This document shows positions 24,625 through 33,958 of a stretch of 64,000 nt of DNA, in pieces. Made by a program: the position numbers and the translations under genes. The DNA is from Nitrospira sp. (lineage in GTDB: Bacteria; Nitrospirota; Nitrospiria; Nitrospirales; UBA8639). The notes below the pieces were generated by a model that worked only from the letters and a program-made list of their open reading frames with translations, was not told where the DNA came from and ran no database searches. The DNA lies in contig WTGX01000004.1 of assembly GCA_011523385.1 (NCBI GenBank), forward strand, positions 124,001 to 188,000, read 5' to 3'. Positions within the stretch are counted from its first letter, which is position 1, and the number at the start of each line of letters is the position of its first letter.

Positions 24625-25908
24625 ATGACCACGGCTGAAATCATTGCGGTGGGCTCGGAATTGCTGCTTGGCGGGCGGGTCGATACCAATTCGCTTTTTC
24701 TCAGCGAGTCGCTGGCGGAGTATGGGATCGAAGTCCGGTTCAAGTCCGTGGTCGGGGACGACGTCGAGGACATAGGCGCGGCCGTCATGAACGCGGCCAG
24801 GGGGGTGCAACTCGTGCTGATTACAGGCGGTCTTGGTCCGACCGTGGACGACGTCACCCGTGAAGCCGTGGCCCGGGTGACCGGAAAGCCGTTACGCCTT
24901 CGTCCCCGTGCCCTCGACTCCATCACGGCGCGTTTGCAATCAGCCGGACGGTCCGTGACGGCAAACCAGCGCCGGCAGGCGTTCCTGCCCGCCGGTGCCA
25001 CGCTCCTTCACAATACAGCCGGGGTCGCGCCGGGCTTTGCCATTCAGTGGAAGCGTTGTTGGGTTTTTTGCCTGCCAGGGGTCAGCCATGAGGTCCGCAG
25101 GATGTGGACGGAATCGCTCCTGCCGGTTCTCCGGCAGGACGGGCTTCTTTCGCCGGCCATCGAGACTCGGACAATCCATACGTTTGGGCTTCTCGAGGGA
25201 GAAATCAATGATCGAATAGCCGGGATCATCCCAGCCGCAGGCTCCTTTCGTCTCGGTCTTCTGGCCTCTCCGCTCGGGGTTTCGGTGTCCCTCACGCGAT
25301 CACAAACAATTGAAAGACGGCAGACAGGGAAGGGGAGGGCGGTGAAATCCGGTCCGTCACTCGATAACCTGATGGATGACGTGATTGCCGAATTGGGGCC
25401 GCACGTTTTTTCCATCGATGGACAAACCATGGAGGAAGTGGTGGGACGTCATCTTCGGGACCGGGGCTTCACCCTTGCCGTGGCTGAAAGTTGTACGGGC
25501 GGGCTGATTACGCATCGCCTGACCCGGGTAGCCGGCAGTTCGGCCTACGTGGACCGGGGGGTGGTGTGTTATGACAACCGGGCGAAAATCGAATTGCTGG
25601 GGGTGTCCGAATCGTTGTTGAAAAAATATGGGGCGGTGAGCGCGCAGGTCGCCAAGGCCATGGCTCAGGGTATTCGAACGAGAAGCAAGGTGGACGTGGG
25701 CCTGAGCGTGACGGGCATCGCCGGACCCGGCGGCGGAACGACACACAAGCCCGTCGGCCTGATCTACGTCGGGCTGGCCACGTCAGAGGGAACCTCGACG
25801 CAAGTCTTCCGGTTTCATGGAGAACGGGACGCGATTACACTCCGGGCATCGCAGGCAGCTCTTGACGTATTGCGGCATTGGTTGCAGGTTTCTTTTGGTG
25901 AGGGCTGA
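24625..25908 (+). CDS. cinA: CinA: MoCF-like domain plus nicotinamide-nucleotide amidase
   Basis: A 427-residue two-domain protein. Residues about 1-170 are the molybdopterin-binding-like COG1058 domain (TAEIIAVGSELLLGGRVDTN, TGGLGPTVDDVTREA). The C-terminal PncC domain (LAVAESCTGGLITHRL, SVTGIAGPGGGT) deamidates NMN in the pyridine nucleotide cycle. ATG 24625 gives the canonical MTTAEIIAVGSE; the 49-residue track extension translates family D repeat sequence. Its stop overlaps thpR by one base, and recA follows, a classical cinA-recA arrangement. Confidence 0.95.
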   Translation: MTTAEIIAVGSELLLGGRVDTNSLFLSESLAEYGIEVRFKSVVGDDVEDIGAAVMNAARGVQLVLITGGLGPTVDDVTREAVARVTGKPLRLRPRALDSITARLQSAGRSVTANQRRQAFLPAGATLLHNTAGVAPGFAIQWKRCWVFCLPGVSHEVRRMWTESLLPVLRQDGLLSPAIETRTIHTFGLLEGEINDRIAGIIPAAGSFRLGLLASPLGVSVSLTRSQTIERRQTGKGRAVKSGPSLDNLMDDVIAELGPHVFSIDGQTMEEVVGRHLRDRGFTLAVAESCTGGLITHRLTRVAGSSAYVDRGVVCYDNRAKIELLGVSESLLKKYGAVSAQVAKAMAQGIRTRSKVDVGLSVTGIAGPGGGTTHKPVGLIYVGLATSEGTSTQVFRFHGERDAITLRASQAALDVLRHWLQVSFGEG

Positions 25909-26480
25909 TGGGATTCCGAACCTTTTTGGCGATTGATCTGCCTTCCTCTCTGCAATCGGCCATCGGTCAGAACATCAGAACGGTCAAACGGGAATTGCCC
26001 GGACTTTCATGGAGTCACTCTGGAAATCTCCATATCAACTTGAAGTTTTTTGGCGACACGACGGAGAGTCAGGTTGATCAAATCCGCCGGGTGGTGGAAC
26101 CGGCGATTGCCCACGTTTCTCCTTTCGATCTTGAACTCAAGGGCTTCGGGGTGTTTCCGGATAAACAGTCGCCCCGCGTCTTGTGGATTGGTCTTGGTGG
26201 AACTCTGGATCGCCTGGTCGCGTTGGCCGGGTGCGTCGGCCGGGCAGTGGTTCCTTTGGGGTTTCCGGAAGAGGAGAGACCGTTTCGACCGCATCTGACC
26301 GTGGCTCGCGTGAAAAAGGATCATCGTGCGGTCGGGCGAGTTTTGGATGCGTTGGGCACGTTCACGGCTCCCTTTTCCTGTGGGTCGTTATCCGTTCAAC
26401 GGGTGACCTTGTTCAAGAGTGACCTACGGCCAACTGGACCGGTCTATACAAAATTGTGGGACGTTGCCTTGAATGGGTGA
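25908..26480 (+). CDS. thpR: RNA 2',3'-cyclic phosphodiesterase (2H family)
   Basis: A 190-residue 2H phosphoesterase, formerly called 2'-5' RNA ligase. The first H-X-T/S-type motif appears as HINLKFFGDT (asparagine at the third position, a mild deviation from HxT), and the second as FRPHLTVARV, intact. The N-terminus FRTFLAIDLP is typical. ATG 25908 overlaps the cinA stop (TGATG). It is commonly found between cinA and recA. Confidence 0.93.
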   Translation: MGFRTFLAIDLPSSLQSAIGQNIRTVKRELPGLSWSHSGNLHINLKFFGDTTESQVDQIRRVVEPAIAHVSPFDLELKGFGVFPDKQSPRVLWIGLGGTLDRLVALAGCVGRAVVPLGFPEEERPFRPHLTVARVKKDHRAVGRVLDALGTFTAPFSCGSLSVQRVTLFKSDLRPTGPVYTKLWDVALNG

Positions 26481-26510
26481 GGAGTCGTGATTTTTCTTTG
26501 CGAACGATGG

Positions 26511-26539
26511 TTGGCCTCCTGACGGGTTTTCAGTATGAT
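26511..26539 (+). promoter_or_regulatory. Putative recA promoter
   Basis: TTGGCC (26511-26516), 17-base spacer and TATGAT (26534-26539) precede the AGGAGG at 26562-26567. No clear LexA-type palindrome was seen around it. Confidence 0.5.
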
Positions 26540-26571
26540 AGAGGTACGCAGGCTTGAATCCAGGAGGCGCT

Positions 26572-27654
26572 ATGAGCGATCGAAGTACAGATAGTCAAGG
26601 GAAAACGAAGGCATTGGAACTGGCTGTGACCCAAATTGAAAAGCAGTTTGGGAAAGGCTCGATCATGAAACTGGGAACGGGTGACGTGTCCGCGGACGTG
26701 CAGGCCACGTCCACCGGGTCGTTGGCCTTGGATCTGGCCTTGGGCGTCGGCGGGTTGCCGCGAGGACGAGTGGTGGAAATTTTCGGCCCGGAATCCTCGG
26801 GGAAAACCACCCTGTGTCTGCATGCGATTGCGGAAACGCAGAAAGCGGGAGGGTCCGCGGCATTCATCGACGCGGAACACGCGCTGGACGTTTCCTATGC
26901 GAAAAAATTGGGTGTTCAGACCGATGATCTCCTGGTGGCCCAACCCGATACCGGCGAACAGGCCTTGGAGATTGCCGAGACGTTGGTCAGGAGCGGGGCG
27001 ATCGACCTGGTGGTCGTGGACTCCGTCGCCGCCTTGGTGCCCCGCGCGGAAATCGAAGGTGAAATGGGCGATTCGCACATGGGGCTTCAGGCGCGCCTGA
27101 TGTCCCAGGCCCTCCGCAAATTGACCGGAGCCATTTCCAAATCCATGACCACGGTGATCTTCATCAACCAGATCCGGATGAAGATCGGCGTGATGTTCGG
27201 CAATCCCGAAACCACGACCGGCGGGAACGCCCTGAAGTTTTATTCCTCGGTGCGGCTGGACATTCGGCGGATCGAGTCCATCAAGGAGGGGCAGGAGGTG
27301 ATCGGGAGCCGGGTTCGCGTCAAAGTGGTGAAGAACAAGACGGCGCCGCCTTTCAGGCAGGCCGAGTTTGATATCATGTTTGCCGAGGGCGTGTCCAAAG
27401 CCGGGGAACTCATTGACCTAGGCGTCGAAAAGAAAATCGTCGATAAGGCCGGAGCGTGGTATTCGTTTCGTGAGGAGCGGTTAGGCCAGGGTCGTGAAGC
27501 CGCGAAAGCATTTCTGAAAGAGAACCCTGAGACTGCCGGAGAAATTGAAATGGGGATCCGGGAACAGGCCGGACTGTCGGCAATGGCGAAGGACGCGGGT
27601 TCGACTGAAGCAGAACCGGAAAAGAGGCCGGCCCCCATGCGGGGGAAAGTCTAG
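26572..27654 (+). CDS. recA: RecA recombinase
   Basis: A 360-residue strand-exchange and SOS co-protease protein. Walker A is GPESSGKTT, with [19 protein letters not shown], the L2-loop [20 protein letters not shown] and the N-terminal [15 protein letters not shown] 26572 follows AGGAGG by four bases; the track start six codons earlier has no ribosome site. The C-terminus is acidic, then basic ([15 protein letters not shown]). A promoter of its own lies within the 91-base gap after thpR. Confidence 0.98.
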   Translation: MSDRSTDSQGKTKALELAVTQIEKQFGKGSIMKLGTGDVSADVQATSTGSLALDLALGVGGLPRGRVVEIFGPESSGKTTLCLHAIAETQKAGGSAAFIDAEHALDVSYAKKLGVQTDDLLVAQPDTGEQALEIAETLVRSGAIDLVVVDSVAALVPRAEIEGEMGDSHMGLQARLMSQALRKLTGAISKSMTTVIFINQIRMKIGVMFGNPETTTGGNALKFYSSVRLDIRRIESIKEGQEVIGSRVRVKVVKNKTAPPFRQAEFDIMFAEGVSKAGELIDLGVEKKIVDKAGAWYSFREERLGQGREAAKAFLKENPETAGEIEMGIREQAGLSAMAKDAGSTEAEPEKRPAPMRGKV

Positions 27655-27698
27655 AAAGATGTATTGGTGTGAAAATGGCCAGCAACACCACGAATCCG

Positions 27699-27834
27699 TC
27701 ATTCCCGCGGAAGCGGGAATCCAGTGTCTTTCTCCTTCCGTCCCTCCATTCATGCGGTCCAGCCTGGAACAAAAAAAATCTCTGGATTCCCGATTAGATC
27801 CCCGATCAGGTCGGGGACAAGCGTCGGGAATGAC
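27699..27834. repeat. Dispersed palindromic repeat, family A, copy 2
   Basis: GTCATTCCCGCGGAAGCGGG opens the copy; CCCCGATCAGGTCGGGGACA followed by GGGAATGAC closes it, with about 70 bases between. It fills the recA-alaS gap; the track's alaS extension translates it. Confidence 0.75.
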
Positions 27835-27903
27835 GGGATTGGAGAGAGGTGCCCCCTTTGCCCGTCTTCGTATACGGGCGGCGAGCCTGCAAGAGGGATT
27901 CCC

Positions 27904-30543
27904 ATGTCCCTGACCGCCAATGAGCTTCGACAGTCGTTTTTGGATTTTTTCCGTGCTGTCGATCACACTGTCGTTCCCAGCGCGTCGCTCCTTCCCCAGG
28001 CCGATCCCACGCTCCTGTTCACCAACGCGGGCATGAACCAGTTCAAGCGCGTGTTCCTGGGCGAAGAACAGCGTTCGTACTCCCGGGCCGTTTCCGTTCA
28101 ACGGTGCATGCGAGCCGGGGGCAAGCACAATGATCTGGAAAACGTCGGGTATACCCGTCGTCATCATACGTTCTTTGAAATGCTCGGCAATTTCTCGTTC
28201 GGCGACTATTTCAAAAAAGACGCCGTGCATTACGGCTGGGACTATTTGACGAAGACGCTGGGACTGCCCGCGGATCAATTGTGGGTCACGATCTTTCAGA
28301 ATGATGATGAGGCCTTTACATTGTGGGAGAAGAGCGTGGGCGTGCCCGCGACGCGGATCGTGCGGCTCGGGTACAAGGACAATTTCTGGCAAATGGGGGA
28401 GACCGGCCCCTGCGGGCCTTGTTCCGAAATCCACATCGATCAGGGGGAGGCCCTCGGGTGTGGCCTGGCCTCGTGTGCGGTGGGGTGTGATTGTGACCGG
28501 TATCTGGAAATCTGGAACCTTGTGTTCATGCAGTTCGACCGCGATGCCGAAGGCAACCTGCATCCGTTGCCGAAACCCAGTATCGACACCGGCATGGGCC
28601 TTGAACGGCTGGCCGCCGTGGTCCAGGGCGTGGACAGCAATTATGCCACCGACTTGTTCATGCCGCTGCTCTCGGCGATTGCCGGCCGGACGGGTTGTAC
28701 GTACGGCAAGGATGAAAACGCCGACCGGTCCATGCGGGTCATTGCGGATCATTTGCGGGCCATCACGTTCATGATCACGGACGGGATACTTCCATCGAAC
28801 GAAGGCCGGGGATACGTGTTGCGACGGATTTTACGCAGAGCTTCCCGACATGGACGGCTCTTGGGCGTGACCGAACCGTTTCTGCATGAATTGACCGGCG
28901 CGATTAAGACTCAGATGCAAGGGGCCTACCCCGAACTGGCCGATGCGGCTGAGACGTGTCGCACAATCGTCGAAGGTGAGGAGGAACGGTTTATCGGCAC
29001 GTTGGACCAAGGCTTACCCATCCTGAACCGTATGGTCGGTGAAGCCCAAGCCGGAGCTCTGGACGGCGAGAGCGTCTTCAAACTGTACGATACGTATGGT
29101 TTTCCCTTGGATTTGATCGAAGAGGCTGCTCGTGAACAGGGTTTGGTTGCCGATCTCGAAGGTTTTCAACGTGCGTTGGAAGCGCAGCGTGACCGGGCAC
29201 GCAAATCGGCTGTTTTCGTCGCGGAACAGGAGAAATCGTTTATCACCGAATTGGCACAACAACTTCCTCCTACGGAGTTCCTTGGCTATCAGGCGCTTCA
29301 CTCCGAGAGCGTGGTGCAGGTTATGCTCAAAGGAGAGGTTCCGGCGGACGAAGTCGTGGAAGGCGAAGACGTGGAACTGATCCTGAATGTCACCCCCTTC
29401 TATCCCGAAGGCGGCGGTCAGGTCGGGGATCAGGGGACGTTGACGGGCACGGAAGGCCGGATTCAGGTCAGGGAAACCACCAAGGTTGGCGGAAAACTCC
29501 TGCTGCACAAGGGAACGGTCGTCGCCGGATGCGTCCGTAAGGGCGAGCCGCTGGCTGCCGCGGTGGACTCGACGACCCGGCACGGCGCGGCCCGGAATCA
29601 TACCGCCACCCATCTCCTCCACGCGGCGCTTCGAGAAGTGCTGGGCTCTCAGGTGAAACAATATGGTTCGCTGGTCGCCCCGAACCGGTTGCGTTTTGAT
29701 TTTTCCTATTTCAAGCCGCTCCGCACCCGGGACCTTGAAGAAATCGAAGCCATGGTCAATTTTCACGTGTTGGGCAATACGCTCGTCCAAACCGACGTCA
29801 TGGGTATCCAGGAGGCGATTCACGCCGGCGCCCTGGCGTTTTTCGGTGACAAGTACGGTGAACGGGTGCGGGTCGTGGGTATCGGGGAGTTCAGCAAGGA
29901 ACTGTGCGGGGGCACGCATTGCCGGCATACGGGGGAAATCGGCTCGTTCCGCATTCTCTCCGAAGGCGGGATCGCGTCCGGGGTGCGGCGTATCGAGGCA
30001 TTGACCGGGACAGGGGCATTGGCGCATGGAAAAAAGCTGGAATCCGACGTCAGGGAATTGGCGGAGTTGTTGAAAAGCAGCCCTTCGGAAATCGTCCCGA
30101 AAACACGGAAACTCGTTTCCCAGTTGAAGGAAAAGGAGCGGGAACTCGATCAACTCAAATTGAAATTGATGGACCAGAGTGCCGGGGGCGGCGAGGCCCA
30201 AGTTCGGGAGATCCGGGGCATTCACGTTCACGTTCAGGAGGCCCAGGGGTTATCGATGCAGGAACTCCGACTGCTTTCCGACAAGGTGCGGAACAAGGTC
30301 CCCAAGGGTGTGATCGCCTTGGGCTCGGTTGCTGATGAGAAAGTCTCGTTGTTGGTGATTGTATCTCCCGACCTGACGCCCACGTTGCAGGCCGGGCAGT
30401 TGATCAAGGACATGGCGCGCGAAATTGGCGGATCGGGCGGGGGGCGGCCCGAAATGGCTCAAGCCGGGGGGAAGCATCCTGAAAAATTGGGTCAGGCCCT
30501 TGAAAAAGTGTTTGACCTGATCGAAGCGCAGGTCCCTGGATAG
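27904..30543 (+). CDS. alaS: Alanyl-tRNA synthetase
   Basis: An 879-residue class II synthetase. It has the N-terminal catalytic domain (FLDFFRAVDHTVVPSASLLP, SVQRCMRAGGKHNDLENVG), the editing domain with HTATHLLH and the zinc/editing CGGTHCRHTGEIG, and a C-terminal DHHA1-like domain with GGSGGGRPEMAQAGG. ATG 27904, preceded by GAGGGATT, begins the usual MSLTANELRQSFLDFF; the 60-residue upstream extension is repeat sequence. Followed after 35 bases by mltG. Confidence 0.97.
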   Translation: MSLTANELRQSFLDFFRAVDHTVVPSASLLPQADPTLLFTNAGMNQFKRVFLGEEQRSYSRAVSVQRCMRAGGKHNDLENVGYTRRHHTFFEMLGNFSFGDYFKKDAVHYGWDYLTKTLGLPADQLWVTIFQNDDEAFTLWEKSVGVPATRIVRLGYKDNFWQMGETGPCGPCSEIHIDQGEALGCGLASCAVGCDCDRYLEIWNLVFMQFDRDAEGNLHPLPKPSIDTGMGLERLAAVVQGVDSNYATDLFMPLLSAIAGRTGCTYGKDENADRSMRVIADHLRAITFMITDGILPSNEGRGYVLRRILRRASRHGRLLGVTEPFLHELTGAIKTQMQGAYPELADAAETCRTIVEGEEERFIGTLDQGLPILNRMVGEAQAGALDGESVFKLYDTYGFPLDLIEEAAREQGLVADLEGFQRALEAQRDRARKSAVFVAEQEKSFITELAQQLPPTEFLGYQALHSESVVQVMLKGEVPADEVVEGEDVELILNVTPFYPEGGGQVGDQGTLTGTEGRIQVRETTKVGGKLLLHKGTVVAGCVRKGEPLAAAVDSTTRHGAARNHTATHLLHAALREVLGSQVKQYGSLVAPNRLRFDFSYFKPLRTRDLEEIEAMVNFHVLGNTLVQTDVMGIQEAIHAGALAFFGDKYGERVRVVGIGEFSKELCGGTHCRHTGEIGSFRILSEGGIASGVRRIEALTGTGALAHGKKLESDVRELAELLKSSPSEIVPKTRKLVSQLKEKERELDQLKLKLMDQSAGGGEAQVREIRGIHVHVQEAQGLSMQELRLLSDKVRNKVPKGVIALGSVADEKVSLLVIVSPDLTPTLQAGQLIKDMAREIGGSGGGRPEMAQAGGKHPEKLGQALEKVFDLIEAQVPG

Positions 30544-30578
30544 TCGTGAACCCGGCTCTACCTCCCCTTGAATCATTG

Positions 30579-31598
30579 ATGCTCAAAAAAACTTTCCTCA
30601 TCATTTCCGGCGTTCTTCTGTTGGGATTTGGTGTCGGATTCGCGGTGCTGAACCAACTCGAACCCGTTGGCCATGCTTCCCGGGTGACGGTGTTGGATAT
30701 TCCCGAAGGGGCGTCCTTGTCCGAAGTGGCGGAAGAACTTCACCGCCAGAAGCTGATCAAGAGCGATTGGGCGTTTGTCTGGTTGGGCCGTCTCTCCGGC
30801 TCGGACCGGAAGATCATTCCGGGGGAGTATGAATTTCATGGAGGCATGGACCCCTCGCTTATTCTGGAGAAGATCATCAATGGCGAGGTCATCCGGTATA
30901 CAATCACGATCCCCGAAGGCTTTTCGGTGAGCCAGATTGCCGGTTTATTGCACGAAAAGCGCCTGGCCGACCGGGAGAAGTTTCTTCAATGCACCAGGGA
31001 TCCGGTCTTCATTGAAACCCTGTCGCTGTCCGTCGATGACCGCGTCGATAACCTGGAAGGCTATCTTTTTCCCGATACCTATCAGTTTGCTCGTCACGTG
31101 GCGCCGGATCGATTGATTGCGACAATGGTGGCCCGGTTCAAGCAGGCCGTAACGAAGGAAGACCGGCGACGAGCCGCGGAATTGGGTCTGTCCCTGCACG
31201 AGGCGGTCACGTTGGCCTCGGTGATTGAAAAAGAAACGGCCAAGCCGGATGAGCGCCCCCTGATTTCCGGAGTGTTTCATAATCGACTACGAAAGAGCAT
31301 CCCGCTGCAAAGCGACCCGACGGTCATTTACGCCTTGAATGAATTTGACGGCAATCTCCGCAAAAAGGACCTGTCGGTCGAAAGCCCCTACAATACTTAC
31401 CGGGTCGTGGGGTTGCCCCCGGGCCCCATTGCCAATCCGGGAAGCGCCGCGGTTCGTGCGGCCCTCTATCCTGAGCCGAGTCAGTATCTGTATTTCGTGT
31501 CACGCAACGACGGCAGCCATGAATTTTCGGCAACGCTTGCCGAACATAACCGGGCCGTGAGGAAATATCAGTTGCGTCAACGTCGCCGTTCCTCGTAA
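30579..31598 (+). CDS. mltG: Endolytic murein transglycosylase MltG (YceG-like)
   Basis: A 339-residue single-pass membrane enzyme that cleaves nascent glycan strands and sets their length. A signal anchor (FLIISGVLLLGFGVGFAVL) is followed by a LysM-like region (VLDIPEGASLSEVAEELH) and the YceG domain with the catalytic glutamate region ASVIEKETAKPDERPLISG and YNTYRVVGLPPGPIANPG. Start choice is uncertain: ATG 30579 begins at the anchor, while GTG 30546 would add 11 residues; neither has a good ribosome site. Confidence 0.94.
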   Translation: MLKKTFLIISGVLLLGFGVGFAVLNQLEPVGHASRVTVLDIPEGASLSEVAEELHRQKLIKSDWAFVWLGRLSGSDRKIIPGEYEFHGGMDPSLILEKIINGEVIRYTITIPEGFSVSQIAGLLHEKRLADREKFLQCTRDPVFIETLSLSVDDRVDNLEGYLFPDTYQFARHVAPDRLIATMVARFKQAVTKEDRRRAAELGLSLHEAVTLASVIEKETAKPDERPLISGVFHNRLRKSIPLQSDPTVIYALNEFDGNLRKKDLSVESPYNTYRVVGLPPGPIANPGSAAVRAALYPEPSQYLYFVSRNDGSHEFSATLAEHNRAVRKYQLRQRRRSS

Positions 31599-31610
31599 TC
31601 TTCCGTCACC

Positions 31611-32075
31611 ATGTCTTTTGAACAACGCGTCACGTCCCTTGGACTGACCTTGCCGACGCCTCCCCAACCCGTGGCCACGTACGTGCCCTCCGTTCGTGTC
31701 GGCGACCTGCTTTTCATCAGCGGCGTGGTGCCCAGCCGTGACGGGCAGATTGTCTTTCAGGGAAAGGTGGGACGCGATCTCTCCAGGGAAGACGGGTATG
31801 AAGCGGCCAAGGTCTCGTTGCTCAATGCCCTGGCCAATATCCGTCAGGCCGCGGGTTCTTTGGATCAGGTAAAACAGATCGTCAAAATGACGGGGTACGT
31901 GGCTTCTCACGAAGGGTTCAGAGAGCAGCCTTACGTGATCAACGGTGCGTCGGACTTGCTGGTGGCGATCTTCGGAGAAGCGGGACGGCACGCCCGTGCG
32001 GCCGTGGGAGTGGCCGAATTACCTCTGGGAGTTCCGGTCGAACTCGAATTGACCGTTCACCTGTTGCCCCGGTAG
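31611..32075 (+). CDS. RidA/YjgF-family protein
   Basis: A 154-residue Rid-family protein, of the longer subgroup (about 150 residues) rather than the about 128-residue archetypal RidA. YVPSVRVGDLLFISGVVPSR is the family N-terminal strand pair and HARAAVGVAELPLGVPVELE carries the conserved arginine that binds the carboxylate in RidA. An enamine/imine deaminase or related role is possible; the substrate is not predictable. It is 12 bases after mltG, so probably co-transcribed. Confidence 0.9.
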   Translation: MSFEQRVTSLGLTLPTPPQPVATYVPSVRVGDLLFISGVVPSRDGQIVFQGKVGRDLSREDGYEAAKVSLLNALANIRQAAGSLDQVKQIVKMTGYVASHEGFREQPYVINGASDLLVAIFGEAGRHARAAVGVAELPLGVPVELELTVHLLPR

Positions 32076-32125
32076 CCGGAAAGGCCCGTTGTTTGAAATG
32101 ACGATTCAGGAACGAGCCACGCTCA

Positions 32126-32187
32126 CGTCGTTCTCTTCACGGACGAATAAAAAACCCCCGGATCCCCGCTAAAAACTGCGGGGATTG
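32126..32187 (+). repeat. Partial family A repeat upstream of beta-barrel 2
   Basis: CGTTCTCTTCACGGACGAAT followed by the hairpin CCCCGCTAAAAACTGCGGGG. The same block recurs almost unchanged at 33726-33782 before beta-barrel 3. Confidence 0.65.
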
Positions 32188-32262
32188 TAAATGTTCACTA
32201 ATTCGTTGACAATTTCCGTCGATGGCTTGAGGGGTCACCATCCGTACGAGCACGCGCCAGTG

Positions 32263-32371
32263 GTCATCCTGGGCGAAGCGAACGGATCTGCTGTTCCAGA
32301 CGTTCGGCGGCTGAAACGACGAGATTCCTCGCTAGGCCCTTCACTCCGTTCAGGGCAAGCTTCGGAATGAC
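32263..32371. repeat. Dispersed palindromic repeat, family B, copy 2
   Basis: GTCATCCTGGGCGAAGCGAA at the left and CCGTTCAGGGCAAGCTTCGG followed by AATGAC at the right, matching 15018-15123. The 530-base gap before beta-barrel 2 contains this, a family A fragment, the block shared with 33781-33870 and a promoter; no gene. Confidence 0.72.
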
Positions 32372-32512
32372 CATTCTGGTGTGATTAGTCTCTCCATTCT
32401 GTCAACGAATGAGTGAACACATACAGGGATGACAAAGAAAGGCACAGAACATAATCCTGCTATCCGGGAACTCGACCCGGCGGTCTTATACGTCCCGATT
32501 AAGTAAAACTTA

Positions 32513-32541
32513 TTGACGCCAAGAACGCCTTGCTATAAAAT
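32513..32541 (+). promoter_or_regulatory. Promoter of beta-barrel 2
   Basis: TTGACG (32513-32518), 17-base spacer, TAAAAT (32536-32541). The same TTGACG...GCTATAAAAT arrangement precedes beta-barrel 3 at 33865. Confidence 0.6.
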
Positions 32542-32606
32542 CTGCTGCACTAAAAATAACTGAGTGTGCAGTGATATTTATAAAGGGAAAGGGGGAAGGT
32601 GACAAC

Positions 32607-33560
32607 ATGAAAAAATTCTTACTCGTGCTGGTGGTCATGGGGTTGATTCTTTCATCCGGTCCGGTGTGGGCCAAGGACGGATTATACCTGGGGATGGATA
32701 TAGGCGTGGCCGTGGCCCCGGACATGGACGTGCAGACCGGGGGATTTGATGATTGGTCACCCGATGGGAAGGGCACACGATGCGACGTTACCCTTAACCC
32801 AGAGCGAGTGCAGGGGGGAGACTGTGAAGATGATCCGAGAGCCTGGGGTCCGGCGAATGAGTCTTTTGATGGCGGCTCGGGCATCCTGGCGGGATTGGCC
32901 GTGGGGTATCGCCTGGGTGGCTTCAGGGTCGAGGGTGAATATTTCTATCGCGGTGCCCGGTATGACAGTACGGCGACCCCCATTTTTGCTGGTGGGTGGA
33001 ATCCAAACAACCAACCGGAATATGGCCGTGGTGATGACAGCGCTCCCAATGTCGAAGATGCCGTGGATGACCTGTTGTCGCACAACTTCTTTGCCAACTT
33101 GTATTACGATTACCGCTCGGACTCGAAGTTTACCCCGTATGCGGGCTTTGGCATCGGGCTCGCTCAGGTCTCGGTCGCGTACCGGACACGTTGGCAGCGA
33201 AGCACGAACCCAGATAACATCACGGTCTTCGACACCACGGGTTCCGAAGGCGCTGCTGGGAGGGCATTGAACGAAAAGCTCGCCGGGTCCGTGACGCATG
33301 ACCGGGCCAGAATGTCGGATACGCTTTTCGGGTATCAGTTGTTGGCTGGCGTGGATTATCAGGTCAGCGAGCCCCTCACGATCGGGCTCAAGTTCCGGTA
33401 CGCGATGTTCGGGGAATTCGAGGACGAGTCGGTATATACGAAACTCCGTGGGCATGCCCCGGTGGTCGGGAATCCCCCAGCAAGGCCTGCGACCTACTAT
33501 ATCAGCACGGATGACATTCAATTCTGGGGCGTGAGTCTGAACATGAAATATCAGTTCTGA
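32607..33560 (+). CDS. Outer-membrane beta-barrel protein, paralogue 2
   Basis: A 317-residue protein with signal peptide MKKFLLVLVVMGLILSSGPVWA. It shares with its neighbour at 33959 the blocks FRVEGEYFYRG, LLSHNFFANLYYDY, SDSKFTPYAGFGIG, LSDTLFGYQLLAGVDYQVSE-like and FWGVSLNMKYQF, ending in Phe. The loops between strands vary and contain one cysteine pair early in the protein. ATG 32607 follows GGGGGAAGG; the track start 12 codons earlier has no signal-peptide logic. A tandem duplicate of paralogue 3, with matching promoter. Confidence 0.87.
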   Translation: MKKFLLVLVVMGLILSSGPVWAKDGLYLGMDIGVAVAPDMDVQTGGFDDWSPDGKGTRCDVTLNPERVQGGDCEDDPRAWGPANESFDGGSGILAGLAVGYRLGGFRVEGEYFYRGARYDSTATPIFAGGWNPNNQPEYGRGDDSAPNVEDAVDDLLSHNFFANLYYDYRSDSKFTPYAGFGIGLAQVSVAYRTRWQRSTNPDNITVFDTTGSEGAAGRALNEKLAGSVTHDRARMSDTLFGYQLLAGVDYQVSEPLTIGLKFRYAMFGEFEDESVYTKLRGHAPVVGNPPARPATYYISTDDIQFWGVSLNMKYQF

Positions 33561-33665
33561 CCGGCGACCTTGGAACGGCCGGAAACGTTGTTTCCGTAAC
33601 GATTGCCCGCCTGACCGGAACTTCGTCATAGCCATTTGCCATCGGGTGGTCTGTTTTCTCCTGCC

Positions 33666-33785
33666 GTCATTCCCGATAGAAAGAACTGGATCCCCGATTA
33701 AGGATGTCGTGGACGAATCCAGAGTCGTTCTCTTCACGGACGAATAAAAAAACCCTGGATCCCCGCTAAAAACTGCGGGGATGAC
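33666..33785. repeat. Dispersed palindromic repeat, family A, copy 3
   Basis: GTCATTCCCGATAGAAAG at the left and CCCCGCTAAAAACTGCGGGG with ATGAC at the right. It occupies the middle of the 398-base gap between the two tandem beta-barrel genes; the rest is the duplicated leader sequence and the promoter. Confidence 0.65.
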
Positions 33786-33864
33786 AAAGAAAGGCACAGA
33801 ATATAACCCTGTTATCCGGGAACTCGACTCATCGGTCTCATAAGCACTGAACAAGTGCCGCTTA

Positions 33865-33892
33865 TTGACGACAAAACATCAAGCTATAAAAT
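33865..33892 (+). promoter_or_regulatory. Promoter of beta-barrel 3
   Basis: TTGACG (33865-33870), 16-base spacer, TAAAAT (33887-33892), closely parallel to the promoter of beta-barrel 2. The ribosome site AAAGGAGCGGTGACAAC precedes the ATG at 33959. Confidence 0.6.
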
Positions 33893-33958
33893 TCGCTGCA
33901 TTGGAAAACAGTCAGGCATAAGGCATGCAGTGATGTTTATAAAAGGAGCGGTGACAAC